A stretch of DNA of 64,000 bases. Origin: Brevibacillus_H sp049846925. GTDB lineage: Bacteria > Bacillota > Bacilli > Brevibacillales > Brevibacillaceae. The stretch lies in assembly GCF_049846925.1 (NCBI RefSeq), contig NZ_JBNCMT010000006.1, positions 124,001 through 188,000 on the forward strand. The letters are read 5' to 3'. The position numbers and the translations under genes are program-made. The notes beneath the pieces are model-generated. The model made no database searches, was not told the origin of the DNA, and saw only the letters and a list, made by a program, of their open reading frames with translations. Shown piece by piece: positions 17,356 to 26,149 of this stretch. Every line of letters begins with the position of its first letter. The stretch's first letter is position 1.

Positions 17356-18371
17356 TTCTTTTTCCTCTCTTTCATCGCCAAATAAAGAAAGAAAGGAGCT
17401 CCTAGTAATGCAGTGACAATTCCAACGGGTGACTCATAGGGAAATGCGATAAAACGGGATGCAATATCTGCATAAACAAGCAACAAGGCACCGAAAATTG
17501 CGCAAAAAGGAAGGACGAGTCGATAATCTTCACCCACAAAGAAACGGACCAGATGCGGAACCATCAGTCCGACAAATCCGATCGGTCCTGCCACCGCCAC
17601 GGCTGAGCCTGCAAGAAAGAGAACGATCAGTCCGCTGCCTACCCTCACCCAGCCCGTTTTCTGCCCCAAACCTTTGGCAACACTGTCTCCCAAACGGAGA
17701 ACATTGATCGAACGAGAAATGCCGAAAGCAAATAAAAGCCCGCCGATTGTCCAAGGCAATATGACCTGAATATCTCCCCAGTCACTACCGTCGATCGACC
17801 CCGCTAGCCAAAAGAGGATTTGATCCGTTGAGTGAGACTGAAAGATAATCATTGCTTCCGTAATTGACGAAAGCAACAGATGGACAGACATCCCAGCCAA
17901 TGCAAGCTTTACAGGTGTTAAGCCGCCCATTGCCCCCAAGGAGTAAACAATCGCTCCACCTAAACCTGCTCCAATAAACGCGACCATAACAAGCTCAGTT
18001 GGGCCTAACGCTGGAAACAATACAATGCCCCCAACAACAGTGAGTGCTGCCCCTGCATTGACACCGAACAATTGGGGCGATGCGAGAGGGTTCTGTGTGA
18101 TTGCTTGCATAATAGCCCCTGCAACCGCTAAATTAGCCCCGATGATGGCAGCTAGTACCGTCCGGGGCAAACGAATTGTAGATACAATCAAACTCTCTTT
18201 CGTCGATTGAGACGAAAATAATGACTCCCATACATTCCACCAATGAATCTGAGCAGAACCAACAGAGATACTCAGCAGAAATCCCAGCAAGAGCAAAATG
18301 AACCCAGCGAGCAGTATCATGCCGTTTTGAATGTAGCTTTTATTTGGTGCGAACATCTTATTTTTTGCCAT
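17352..18371 (-). CDS. Siderophore ABC transporter permease (FecCD family), set 1
   Basis: A 339-residue FecCD permease with TIRLPRTVLAAIIGANLAVA, GAIMQAITQNPLASPQLFG and GFVGLMVPHLVRFFVG in the expected order. Its start overlaps the end of the binding-protein gene by 14 bp, and its stop overlaps the next permease by 4 bp, so the three are translated from one message. Upstream Fur boxes suggest expression under iron limitation. The specific siderophore is unknown. Confidence 0.9.
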   Translation of the reverse strand: MAKNKMFAPNKSYIQNGMILLAGFILLLLGFLLSISVGSAQIHWWNVWESLFSSQSTKESLIVSTIRLPRTVLAAIIGANLAVAGAIMQAITQNPLASPQLFGVNAGAALTVVGGIVLFPALGPTELVMVAFIGAGLGGAIVYSLGAMGGLTPVKLALAGMSVHLLLSSITEAMIIFQSHSTDQILFWLAGSIDGSDWGDIQVILPWTIGGLLFAFGISRSINVLRLGDSVAKGLGQKTGWVRVGSGLIVLFLAGSAVAVAGPIGFVGLMVPHLVRFFVGEDYRLVLPFCAIFGALLLVYADIASRFIAFPYESPVGIVTALLGAPFFLYLAMKERKKK

Positions 18372-19338
18372 ACAGCAAGTTTATGGCTTCTTCTGAACTC
18401 ATTTCAGACCCAATAAGACCACGGGAAAGTGCCCATGTGTTTCGAGAAACTTCGAAAACCTGATTTGCCTGAACAGCTTTCAGTTTCTGCCACAGTGGAT
18501 TTGACTTCCATTCATCCACGATTGTTTTTTCGCCAGCCTTCATCAGGAATAGCACATCTGGATTTAATTCAACCAATTGCTCAAGAGAAACCTTTGGATA
18601 GGACTCGTCACTCGTAATTGAATTTTTTAATCCCAGACTCTCCATCAGGGACCCAGAGTAAGAGCTGGAAGAATGACCGAAGAAGCCTTTGCTGTTGACA
18701 ACTGCTGGCAATACCTTTCTTGTCTCTCCACTAGGGAGCTTTGCCATCAATTGCTTCATTTTCTCATTATGTTCATTGAGGCGCTTGTTGCCTTCTTCTT
18801 TCATTCCCACCGCATCCGCAATGATCGGATAGTTCGTCAGCATGTGTTGATAATCAGCCTGGTGGTCATCTAGCACAATCGTTGGAGCAATTTGCTTCAG
18901 CTTGTCATAGACGGCTTTATGATGATTCAAATCCGCGATGATCAAGTCTGGGTTTAGCGAACTGATTACCTCCATGTTTGGCTCATAGCGGGAACCAACG
19001 GATGTATATTGACCAAGCTTCTCTTTCACGGGTGCAATGATCAGGTTGGGATCATTATCGTCAGCTACTCCGACTGGCTGAACCCCAAGCGAAACAAGAG
19101 CATCTGCATACGAAAACTCCATAACGACAATGCGTTGCGGCTTTCCTTTAATTTCTGTTTCTCCTAGTTCATGCTTAATCATTCTTGGAGCTACCTCTGC
19201 CTGACTATTCGTAGAGTTAGCTGCCTGTGTGCTAGGTGTAGTCGCAGTTTGGTTTGCAGTGCCGCAACCGGTAAGCAGTCCAGCAAGGAGCAGTACCATC
19301 GACAAGCAAAAAGCAAAAGGCGTGTTACGTTTTTTCAT
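18358..19338 (-). CDS. Iron-siderophore binding lipoprotein, set 1
   Basis: A 326-residue extracellular lipoprotein of the FhuD/FecB-like type. The signal peptide ends in the lipobox LLTGC at residues 21-25. The periplasmic-binding fold follows, with KPQRIVVMEFSYADALVSLG near 62-81 and NPDLIIADLNHHKAVYDKL near 130. It captures a ferric siderophore and hands it to the two permeases downstream. It starts at ATG behind GAGGAGG. The region ahead holds two Fur-type boxes, and the next gene upstream is an AraC regulator. Confidence 0.9.
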   Translation of the reverse strand: MKKRNTPFAFCLSMVLLLAGLLTGCGTANQTATTPSTQAANSTNSQAEVAPRMIKHELGETEIKGKPQRIVVMEFSYADALVSLGVQPVGVADDNDPNLIIAPVKEKLGQYTSVGSRYEPNMEVISSLNPDLIIADLNHHKAVYDKLKQIAPTIVLDDHQADYQHMLTNYPIIADAVGMKEEGNKRLNEHNEKMKQLMAKLPSGETRKVLPAVVNSKGFFGHSSSSYSGSLMESLGLKNSITSDESYPKVSLEQLVELNPDVLFLMKAGEKTIVDEWKSNPLWQKLKAVQANQVFEVSRNTWALSRGLIGSEMSSEEAINLLYGKK

Positions 19339-19392
19339 ATGTTCCTCCTCTTGGAAAAATGGGCATCATACAAAAACAAGAATATCTAATAA

Positions 19393-19407
19393 TAAGAATC
19401 ATTCTCA
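19393..19407. promoter_or_regulatory. Fur box (7-1-7) before siderophore set 1
   Basis: TAAGAAT-C-ATTCTCA is a 7-1-7 dyad close to the Bacillus Fur consensus TGATAAT-N-ATTATCA. It lies 55 bp ahead of the lipoprotein start. Confidence 0.65.
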
Positions 19408-19463
19408 TAAATGTATAAAAAAAATAATTCTGATGCCTGTTTTTCATTCTCTATGTAGTTTTA

Positions 19464-19484
19464 TGATAATGAAAATTATTATCA
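19464..19484. promoter_or_regulatory. Extended Fur box before siderophore set 1
   Basis: TGATAAT-GAAAATT-ATTATCA: consensus outer arms with a 7-bp centre that can form overlapping 7-1-7 sites. The same 7-7-7 layout recurs at 21498-21518. Confidence 0.75.
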
Positions 19485-19545
19485 ATCAGTATTCTACAGA
19501 TACCCTTCTGTTGCTTCCATGTATTTTCATGTCCAATTCAATGAA

Positions 19546-20385
19546 CTATTTTGTTTTACTCCGCCTGTTGAGGTACTCCGATGGTGATATCCCCATCTTT
19601 CTTTTGAACATCTTGCTAAAATAAAATTCGTCATTGTAGCCGACACTCTGTGCTATATCACGCAAGCGTTCATGTGGCAGCGCAAGAAGCTCTTTCGCCC
19701 GCTCCATCCGCAGCATGAGGAGATACTCCGACAAACTTACACCTTTCAGGAATCTAAACATACGGGAATAATAGCTTGGACTTACTCCAGCTCTCTTTGC
19801 CAGTAATTCTAAAGTGACATTCATCATGAAGTGTTGATCGATGTAAGAGAAAGTCTGCTCGATGCAACTTACTGTGTTTTGATTTTTTTGGACTGATCCC
19901 AAATCTTGTACAACACAATAAAACAATCGCTCTAGTAGTAACCGCTGCCGAAATACTACCATTTCATCGACAAACGCAAAACTTTTCTCCAGCTCTTCGG
20001 CTAGATGAAGTACCTGTGCGTGATTTTTCATTTGATGAACACCCTGTATCGGAAAGTCTGCACCAGCCTCACGATAGACAATGGTTCCTTCTGTTGCCGA
20101 TGCTTCACTCCAGTACGTAAACTCAATGCAATGGATTTCTAACTCGTGATTCGCGAATAGCTCCATATCTTCATTTGGAACTGATACCCAAACTGCCCCT
20201 GCACTTAACGGAAAAGTCCCTCTTCGAAAAACAACCCGTCCCGAACCCCTTTTGACATAATTAAACATATGCTTGGCAACATTGGATATGGATGTTGGAT
20301 GATCAGCGGTTATGATTTCTACTCTAGCAAAAGTAGGAGAAACCATCATTTGATTCAGTTGCTTGAACACAAGATTCACATTCAT
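19546..20385 (-). CDS. AraC-family transcriptional regulator
   Basis: A 279-residue regulator with an N-terminal cupin-like sensing domain (about 1-160) and two C-terminal helix-turn-helix units: MNVTLELLAKRAGVSPSYYS near 185, and QSVGYNDEFYFSKMFKRKMG near 245, ending SPSEYLNRR. It lies between the two siderophore-uptake sets and is read toward set 1. This resembles the Btr logic of B. subtilis, where an AraC protein senses the siderophore and activates its transporter. The link here is by context only. Starts at ATG behind AAAGGAAAG. Confidence 0.82.
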   Translation of the reverse strand: MNVNLVFKQLNQMMVSPTFARVEIITADHPTSISNVAKHMFNYVKRGSGRVVFRRGTFPLSAGAVWVSVPNEDMELFANHELEIHCIEFTYWSEASATEGTIVYREAGADFPIQGVHQMKNHAQVLHLAEELEKSFAFVDEMVVFRQRLLLERLFYCVVQDLGSVQKNQNTVSCIEQTFSYIDQHFMMNVTLELLAKRAGVSPSYYSRMFRFLKGVSLSEYLLMLRMERAKELLALPHERLRDIAQSVGYNDEFYFSKMFKRKMGISPSEYLNRRSKTK

Positions 20386-20469
20386 ACAGTGTTCTTTCCT
20401 TTCATGGTGTTTATCTTTCAGTCATCCTTCAATCCCTTTCAAAGCTATATTTTATCAATCTTTCCAAAA

Positions 20470-20497
20470 TGAAAAAAGTCCTCAATCTTGAGGACTT
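20470..20497 (-). terminator. Terminator after siderophore lipoprotein gene, set 2
   Basis: Perfect 10-bp stem AAGTCCTCAA (20476-20485) with TTGAGGACTT (20488-20497). On the minus strand it is followed by TTTTTTC. Confidence 0.8.
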
Positions 20498-20507
20498 GCA
20501 GATTACT

Positions 20508-21476
20508 CTATTTTACTAGATGGGCAAATAAATCATCCAGCACCAAATTTGCAGCCTGATAGCCGAGACCGCTCAACCATGTTTCACTCGACACTTCAAA
20601 TACTTTGTTGTCTTTCACTGCCTGGAAGCCTTTCCAGGTCGGGTTTGCCGTGATTTTCGTATTCAACAGGTTTTCCTTATCACGAGTAAACCAGATAATC
20701 ACGTCTCCTTCCATGTCAGCTACTTTTTCTTCGTTGAGCTTCACAGTGAACTCATCCTTATTCTGTGCTGCCGGACGAGGCAAACCTGCATCCTGAACAA
20801 TGCTGCCGCTGAAATTTTGTTTCAGATAAACCGTAATATTATCTTTTCTTGGGCGTAAGAGTGATACATGAGTTTTAGTCAATTGATCACCCATTTTTGC
20901 TTTAAATTCTTCCAACCTTTTATTGTAATCAGTTAATAGTTGTTCCGCTTCCTTTGACTTCCCAACTGCTTCAGCCTGAAGCTTGAGATTATCCTTCCAG
21001 GTGGCCCCCAGTGTTTCTACGAAGACAGTAGGAGCAATTTGACTAAGTTTATCGTAAATCGCTTCGTGTGTATCCTTTGATCCCAGGATGATATCCGGTT
21101 GGAGAGCCGCAATAGACTCCAGATTGGGTTGATCGATGGTTCCAATGTTTTGGATGCCATCCACATTTTTTATGTAAGCAGGAAACGGCTGGTCGGCGAC
21201 AGCAGTTGCAGCTCCAATCGGTTTCACCCCGAGTGCCATCAGGTTATCAAGTGCTCCGTTATCAAGGGTGATCACTTTCTCCGGTTTTTTGGGCAACTTT
21301 GTTTTCCCCATGGAATGGGTGATCTCCAACGATGTTTCGGTTGGCTTTTCCCCACTTGATGCAGGTGGTGTTTGATTGGTTGTCGTTGTCGCTTCCCCTG
21401 TGCAGGCTGTCAAAAAGATGATAGATATGAAAATCATGATTCTAACGAAAGTTGCGTGATGTTTCAAGATTGCCAT
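20508..21476 (-). CDS. Iron-siderophore binding lipoprotein, set 2
   Basis: A 322-residue lipoprotein with signal peptide and lipobox IFLTAC (about 20-25), then a Thr/Pro/Ser linker and the helical-backbone binding domain. Landmarks are KKPEKVITLDNGALDNLMAL near 62-81, QPDIILGSKDTHEAIYDKL and NPTWKGFQAVKDNKVFEV near 285. It is divergent from two FecCD permease genes across a Fur-box region and surely works with them. Starts at ATG behind AAGGAGGA. It stands as a single-gene unit with its own terminator. Confidence 0.9.
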   Translation of the reverse strand: MAILKHHATFVRIMIFISIIFLTACTGEATTTTNQTPPASSGEKPTETSLEITHSMGKTKLPKKPEKVITLDNGALDNLMALGVKPIGAATAVADQPFPAYIKNVDGIQNIGTIDQPNLESIAALQPDIILGSKDTHEAIYDKLSQIAPTVFVETLGATWKDNLKLQAEAVGKSKEAEQLLTDYNKRLEEFKAKMGDQLTKTHVSLLRPRKDNITVYLKQNFSGSIVQDAGLPRPAAQNKDEFTVKLNEEKVADMEGDVIIWFTRDKENLLNTKITANPTWKGFQAVKDNKVFEVSSETWLSGLGYQAANLVLDDLFAHLVK

Positions 21477-21497
21477 ATGTAATTCCTCCTTTTATAA

Positions 21498-21518
21498 TGA
21501 TAATGATAATTATTATCA
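21498..21518. promoter_or_regulatory. Extended Fur box in the divergent promoter of siderophore set 2
   Basis: TGATAAT-GATAATT-ATTATCA, the 7-7-7 layout also seen at 19464-19484. It sits 22 bp from the lipoprotein start and 64 bp from the permease start, so one Fur site may close both directions. Confidence 0.82.
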
Positions 21519-21581
21519 AAGTTACTATAAAACCCCATTATTACCTTTGTCAACCAAAAACCTTTTTAGGGAGGAGCATGA

Positions 21582-22580
21582 ATGTTTTTTTCAGATAAAA
21601 CTGCTTCCATTACTCGACTCTTATTTTTTTTGTGCTTATTGTTCCTCTGCTGTTTGGCAAGCCTCATCTTTGGAACCAAACAAGTAAGCTATCAAACTGT
21701 TTTTTCCTCCTTCACGGCTTACACCGGCTCAGAAGATCACGTAATTATCCAGACTGTTCGGTTGCCACGCACGATGATCGCACTGGCTGTTGGTGCAGCT
21801 CTAGGCGTAAGCGGAGCCATCATGCAATCGATTACCAGAAACCCGCTTGCTTCACCAGAACTGCTTGGACTAAATTCTGGTGCGGCTCTTGGTGTCGTGT
21901 GCAGTTTGCTATTTTTTCAAAACTCAAGCATCAGCTATATCTGGTTTGCGTTTGCAGGAGCAACTATCATTGTCACCCTTGTTTTTGCACTTGGTTCAAT
22001 CGGTCGTGCGGGCCTGTCACCTATAAAGCTTACTTTAGCGGGGGCAACGATTACGGCCCTGTCGGTTTCCTTTACTCAGGGATTTCTGATTCTGGATGAG
22101 CGTTCACTGGATGAGATGCGCTTTTGGCTCGCTGGTTCTATTTCTGGCAGAAGCATGGAGCAACTGTACGAGGTTTTGCCCTTTATTCTGTCGGGCTTAC
22201 TCTTGTCTTTCCTGTTGGCGAGACATATTGCCACTCTTAGCCTGGGAGAAGAGGTTGCAGCCGGATTAGGGCAAAAAACGGGGTGGATCAAAGGCTTGTC
22301 CCTGTTGACGGTCGTTCTTTTGGCTGGAAGCTCAGTGACGATTGCAGGGCCTATTGGATTCATCGGGTTAGCTGTCCCTCATCTGATCAAGCCATTTACT
22401 GGATTCCATTACAAAACGCTACTCATATACTCAGGAATTGTTGGGGCTATCCTTTTAGTTGCAGCCGATATCACATCTCGGTTCATTCTCTATCCACAGG
22501 ATGTTTCCGTTGGAATTATGACCGCTATCCTTGGAGGGCCATTCCTGATTTATCTGGTAAGAAAGAAGGAATGGAAGTGA
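21582..22580 (+). CDS. Siderophore ABC transporter permease (FecCD family), set 2
   Basis: A 332-residue permease with TVRLPRTMIALAVGAALGVS, GAIMQSITRNPLASPELLG and GPIGFIGLAVPHLIKPFTG. It pairs with the permease encoded next, whose start overlaps its stop. The binding lipoprotein is encoded divergently. The start at ATG 21582 has GGGAGGAGC upstream. No ATPase gene belongs to this set, so a shared ATPase such as YusV in B. subtilis is expected elsewhere. Confidence 0.9.
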   Translation: MFFSDKTASITRLLFFLCLLFLCCLASLIFGTKQVSYQTVFSSFTAYTGSEDHVIIQTVRLPRTMIALAVGAALGVSGAIMQSITRNPLASPELLGLNSGAALGVVCSLLFFQNSSISYIWFAFAGATIIVTLVFALGSIGRAGLSPIKLTLAGATITALSVSFTQGFLILDERSLDEMRFWLAGSISGRSMEQLYEVLPFILSGLLLSFLLARHIATLSLGEEVAAGLGQKTGWIKGLSLLTVVLLAGSSVTIAGPIGFIGLAVPHLIKPFTGFHYKTLLIYSGIVGAILLVAADITSRFILYPQDVSVGIMTAILGGPFLIYLVRKKEWK

Positions 22581-23554
22581 ACAAAAGGTATTTACTTGTC
22601 ATTTTAAGTCTGGTTGTTCTCAATTTACTAATTTTTGTCATTTCGCTCAGTGTTGGAGAATACCGAATTCCATTTTGGGAAGTGATCCAAACTCTTTTAG
22701 GAAGTGGGGATAAGAAAGCGGAGTTTATCGTCCAGACCTTGCGGCTCCCGCGAATCCTGGTCGCCTTTTTTGTCGGTGCCGGGCTAGCACTAGCGGGAAT
22801 GATCCTGCAAGCTTTGACACGCAATCCACTCGCTTCACCCGGTGTCATCGGATTAAATGCAGGGGCAGGATTGGGGGCTATCATTACGATCGTCTTGTTT
22901 CCTTCCATCTCTTTTTCGCTTGTTCCCTTGTCCGCTTTTTTCGGTGCTTTCGTAGCGGGAATCTTTGCTTATCTGCTGGCATGGAAGAATGGTAGTTCTC
23001 CCCTACGCCTGATCCTTACCGGGATTGGAATTGCCGCAATTGCCCAAGCACTCATTCAAATTGTTCAAATGCATGGGAAAATACAATTGGTTACAAAAGC
23101 AACAATTTGGTTGGTAGGCAGTGTTTACGGAAGAGGGTGGGAACATGTTTGGTCTTTGGTTCTGTGGATACTTCCACTCATTGTTCTTACTTTTTTTCTC
23201 ATCAGTCATTTGAATGTACTTCATTTAGGAGATGACATTGCACGAGGACTGGGCAGCCGAATGGAATGGAACCGGGGACGTTTGATTCTAATCAGCATTG
23301 CACTTACGGGTGTATCTGTTGCAAATGCTGGTGTTCTTTCCTTTGTTGGTTTGATGGCTCCCCATATTGCTCGCAAAATCGTTGGGGCGTCTCACGGAAT
23401 TTTATCGATCACTTCGGTACTTGTTGGCGGTTTGATTGTCATGACTGCCGATCTCCTTGGCAGAGTCATGTTTGCCCCAATCGAAATTCCCTGTGGTATT
23501 ATCACATCCATTGTAGGGGCACCTTATTTGCTTTACTTGCTTTTCCGAAAGTAA
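22577..23554 (+). CDS. Siderophore ABC transporter permease (FecCD family), set 2
   Basis: A 325-residue FecCD permease with TLRLPRILVAFFVGAGLALA, GMILQALTRNPLASPGVIG and SFVGLMAPHIARKIVG. Start choice: ATG 22571 touches the ribosome site AGAAGGA directly, whereas GTG 22577 has a 6-nt spacer and overlaps the preceding stop as GTGA. GTG is preferred. A fold-back repeat begins at the stop codon. Confidence 0.9.
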   Translation: MNKRYLLVILSLVVLNLLIFVISLSVGEYRIPFWEVIQTLLGSGDKKAEFIVQTLRLPRILVAFFVGAGLALAGMILQALTRNPLASPGVIGLNAGAGLGAIITIVLFPSISFSLVPLSAFFGAFVAGIFAYLLAWKNGSSPLRLILTGIGIAAIAQALIQIVQMHGKIQLVTKATIWLVGSVYGRGWEHVWSLVLWILPLIVLTFFLISHLNVLHLGDDIARGLGSRMEWNRGRLILISIALTGVSVANAGVLSFVGLMAPHIARKIVGASHGILSITSVLVGGLIVMTADLLGRVMFAPIEIPCGIITSIVGAPYLLYLLFRK

Positions 23555-23751
23555 GAAAAATGTTGTCCTTTGCAGGTCTCCCTGACAGTTTGCATAGAAG
23601 ACCAACTGTCCGACTTTCCTAATCGTCAGGAAGTGGTCAAACACGCTGCTGCCTCTTTAGTAACGCTGGTTGCCCACTTTTTTCCCTGACGAATGAGGAA
23701 AAGTCTAAGCTGCACTGTCAAAGTCGCTTTGCAAAGGACAAGCATTTTTCT
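23554..23751. repeat. 198-bp fold-back (MITE-like) element
   Basis: The ends are near-perfect inverted repeats of 21-22 bp: 23554-23574 (AGAAAAATG, then TTGTCCTTTGCA) and 23730-23751 (TGCAAAGGACAA, then GCATTTTTCT). The interior continues the palindrome: GACTTT, CGTCAGG, GTGG and CAA on the left recur in order on the complementary strand of the right half (CCCTGACGAAT, AAAGTC). The unit can therefore fold into one hairpin with arms of about 90 nt. No coding capacity is visible. It starts right at the permease stop codon. Confidence 0.65.
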
Positions 23752-23763
23752 GGCGTGGCTCAC

Positions 23764-23843
23764 GCAAAAGGAGAAGTTTAACTACTTTAACGATTTAAAG
23801 CAGTTAAACTTTCTGATACTATAAGAAAACCATTCTCCTTTGC
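23764..23843. repeat. 80-bp nested inverted repeat related to the adjacent fold-back element
   Basis: Outer arms GCAAAAGGAG (23764-23773) and CTCCTTTGC (23835-23843) enclose a strong inner hairpin at 23774-23811. The inner stem is AAGTTTAACT and CTTTAA paired with TTAAAG and AGTTAAACTT around CGAT. The right end (CTCCTTTGCAGGTCTTCCC) repeats the left end of the 198-bp element (GTCCTTTGCAGGTCTCCC), so the two are probably one family. Confidence 0.6.
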
Positions 23844-23852
23844 AGGTCTTCC

Positions 23853-23890
23853 CAAAAAAACTCCACTCGCCGCTAAGGGACGGGTGGAGT
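23853..23890 (-). terminator. Terminator after the chemoreceptor gene
   Basis: ACTCCACTCG (23860-23869) pairs with CGGGTGGAGT (23881-23890). On the minus strand it is followed by seven T. It lies 20 bp after the chemoreceptor stop. Confidence 0.8.
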
Positions 23891-23910
23891 TCCTATTTTA
23901 GTCAATGCTG

Positions 23911-25995
23911 CTATACCGTAAACTTCTTGATCTCATCCTGCAACTCATGTGCCAAATGATTGAGAGCTACAGCAGAGTTGGTTATTTGTTGCATTCGCTC
24001 CACCTGTGTAGTAGATGAGTGGGAGACATCGTTTGTTTTGCACGATACCTCTCTCGTAATCGTCAGCATTTCGTCCATTGTCGCACTAATTTCTTCGGAG
24101 CTCGCAGACATCTGCTGTGTAGCTGCAGACACCTCCTGAATCTGATCCGCTACCATTTGGACAGCACCCAGGATTCGTTGGAATGTACTACCTGCTTCCT
24201 GGACGACATTTGTTCCATGCTCGACTTCTTTTGTGCCCGTTTCCATTACCTGAACGGCTCGACCGGTATACTGCTGAATTTCCTGGATCAGGTTGGCGAT
24301 TTGATCGGCTGATTGCTTGGACTGCTCCGCCAGTTTTCGCACTTCATCAGCGACAACCGCAAAGCCCTTTCCTTGTTCTCCTGCACGTGCCGCTTCAATT
24401 GCTGCATTCAGGGCAAGCAGGTTGGTCTGATTGGCAATCGACGTAATCACTTCAATGATGTTGCCAATTTCCTGTGATTTCTCACCTAGTTGTTTGACAA
24501 CGACAGAAGATTCGCCTACCGCTTCGCTGATCTGATCCATTTGCTGAATGGCCTTCTGAATGGTGCTTTCGCCTCTTTTCGCATCCTCTGTTACCATGGA
24601 CGACGAGCGAGCTGCCGACATGGCTGATTCGGTTACCCGCTGGATTCCTTGCGCCATTTCTTCCATTGCTTTTGCTGTCTCTGTAAAGCTGATCATTTGG
24701 GTAGACGATCCGCTTGCTACTTCCTGTATCGCATGTGTGATCTGGTCAGTAGATTGTAAAATCTCTTCTGATGTATTCGTCAAATGATCGGAAGCCTGTC
24801 TCAATTGAGCAGATTTATTTTGGATGGAACCTACTAATTGGGCAGTATGAGAGATCATCTCGTCCATATTTTTCTTGAGTGAGTTAAGTTCTTTCGATGA
24901 TGTCTGGATCCCGTCCAACGTCTCCTTGAGATTACCGCCTGACACATTGACGATTTTCTTCTCCATCTCCACAATCGGTTTGGTAATGCGAATCGAGATA
25001 TAATAAACAAGCGCTACGACAATAATCAGTACCAAAATAACCATGCCGAGGTTTTTCAATTGCAGTTCCTTCAATTGCGCCATGGCAATGCTTTTATCTA
25101 CTGTGGCGATGACCATCCATGACTGGGAGCCTTCACCAGGCAATTTGACCGGATAATAGGCGCTAAGCACTTCTCGTCCATCCAGATCCGTATATTCAAT
25201 AGTCCCGTTTTTACCTGCAAGTGCTTCTTGTACAACGGAATTAACCTCTGTTGGCAACTGAATATCCAGCTCTTCTGTCAATTCATTTCCATCTTTGTCT
25301 TTGAGAGCCTGTCCGTTGTTGTCCTTTTTTAATATCGTTTTCTTGCCGGTCTTGTAGTTGTACATCTCAGATACTTGCAGTTTATCGGGATGTGCGATCA
25401 CGACCCCTTCACTGTCAATAACCGTTGCTTGCAAGGCGGGGTTAGCAAATTTCTGCTCAATCATTTCCTGGATGGAGGCAAGATTAAGGTCGGTTGCCAT
25501 GATGCCAGCGATCTGTGAATCCTTTTCCACTGCATGAAAAATGGAAGTTACCGTGACACCAGTCGAAATCGAGTAGTAGGATTTGCTGACGAATGGTTGT
25601 TTTTCTTCCATAAACTTTTTGAACCACCAGCGATTGGAACGATCTCCTGGCTTTCCTCTTGTTTTTGCCGTTTGCATTCCATCTGTTCCCTGGACATACA
25701 GTAAATCGATGAACGGATAATCCTTCGCAGTATCAAGCAATAGCTTTTGCTGTCGAACCGGGTCCACACTTGTGATATCTGAACTCTTGGATAGCACCTC
25801 ATTTAATGTGTAGCTTTTGTCTACAAATGCAGATACCTGATCAGCTATATTGTGGGCAGTTGAAAGCGCTTGCGATTCTGTACTGTCTTCGATATGGTTT
25901 GAGAAAAAATAATAGCTTAACGAATTGGAAAATAGTAATGGGACTAACACCAGTAACATGCTGCTGAGAATTAGCTGCGCCTTTAACGACTTCAT
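23911..25995 (-). CDS. Methyl-accepting chemotaxis protein with double-Cache sensor
   Basis: A 694-residue chemoreceptor. Order: TM1 (about 8-30), extracellular dCache sensor (about 31-310, including WFKKFMEEKQPFVSKSYYS and GIMATDLNLASIQEMI), TM2 (about 315-337), HAMP (about 338-392) and a cytoplasmic signalling coiled coil. The hairpin tip is EVITSIANQTNLLALNAAIE, then GKGFAVVADEVRKLAEQS near residues 540-585. It signals to CheA/CheW. The ligand is unknown; dCache domains of this class often bind amino acids or other small molecules. The gene is monocistronic. ATG 25995 follows AAAAGGAG. Confidence 0.92.
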   Translation of the reverse strand: MKSLKAQLILSSMLLVLVPLLFSNSLSYYFFSNHIEDSTESQALSTAHNIADQVSAFVDKSYTLNEVLSKSSDITSVDPVRQQKLLLDTAKDYPFIDLLYVQGTDGMQTAKTRGKPGDRSNRWWFKKFMEEKQPFVSKSYYSISTGVTVTSIFHAVEKDSQIAGIMATDLNLASIQEMIEQKFANPALQATVIDSEGVVIAHPDKLQVSEMYNYKTGKKTILKKDNNGQALKDKDGNELTEELDIQLPTEVNSVVQEALAGKNGTIEYTDLDGREVLSAYYPVKLPGEGSQSWMVIATVDKSIAMAQLKELQLKNLGMVILVLIIVVALVYYISIRITKPIVEMEKKIVNVSGGNLKETLDGIQTSSKELNSLKKNMDEMISHTAQLVGSIQNKSAQLRQASDHLTNTSEEILQSTDQITHAIQEVASGSSTQMISFTETAKAMEEMAQGIQRVTESAMSAARSSSMVTEDAKRGESTIQKAIQQMDQISEAVGESSVVVKQLGEKSQEIGNIIEVITSIANQTNLLALNAAIEAARAGEQGKGFAVVADEVRKLAEQSKQSADQIANLIQEIQQYTGRAVQVMETGTKEVEHGTNVVQEAGSTFQRILGAVQMVADQIQEVSAATQQMSASSEEISATMDEMLTITREVSCKTNDVSHSSTTQVERMQQITNSAVALNHLAHELQDEIKKFTV

Positions 25996-26096
25996 TGGAA
26001 TCTCCTTTTTCGTATTTTATTACCACCAATTTGACACAATTCGACCATAAAGTCATTTTTCCTTCAAAAGGTTTATTAATAAAATATTTTTGAATT

Positions 26097-26134
26097 AAAA
26101 AAAGCTTTTGTTTCAAAAGAAACAATAGCTTTTT
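26097..26134 (-). terminator. Terminator after the BTAD regulator gene
   Basis: AAAGCTTTTGTTTC and GAAACAATAGCTTT form a long stem around AAAA (26097-26134), with A/T runs on both sides. It lies 15 bp past the stop of the regulator at 26150. Confidence 0.75.
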
Positions 26135-26149
26135 AAAAGTGACCCCATG

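Noticed and set aside
22283..22576. N-terminal extension of the second FecCD permease of set 2
   Set aside because: The extra 98 residues lie in the other frame of the first permease and are not hydrophobic; GTG 22577 has a proper ribosome site.
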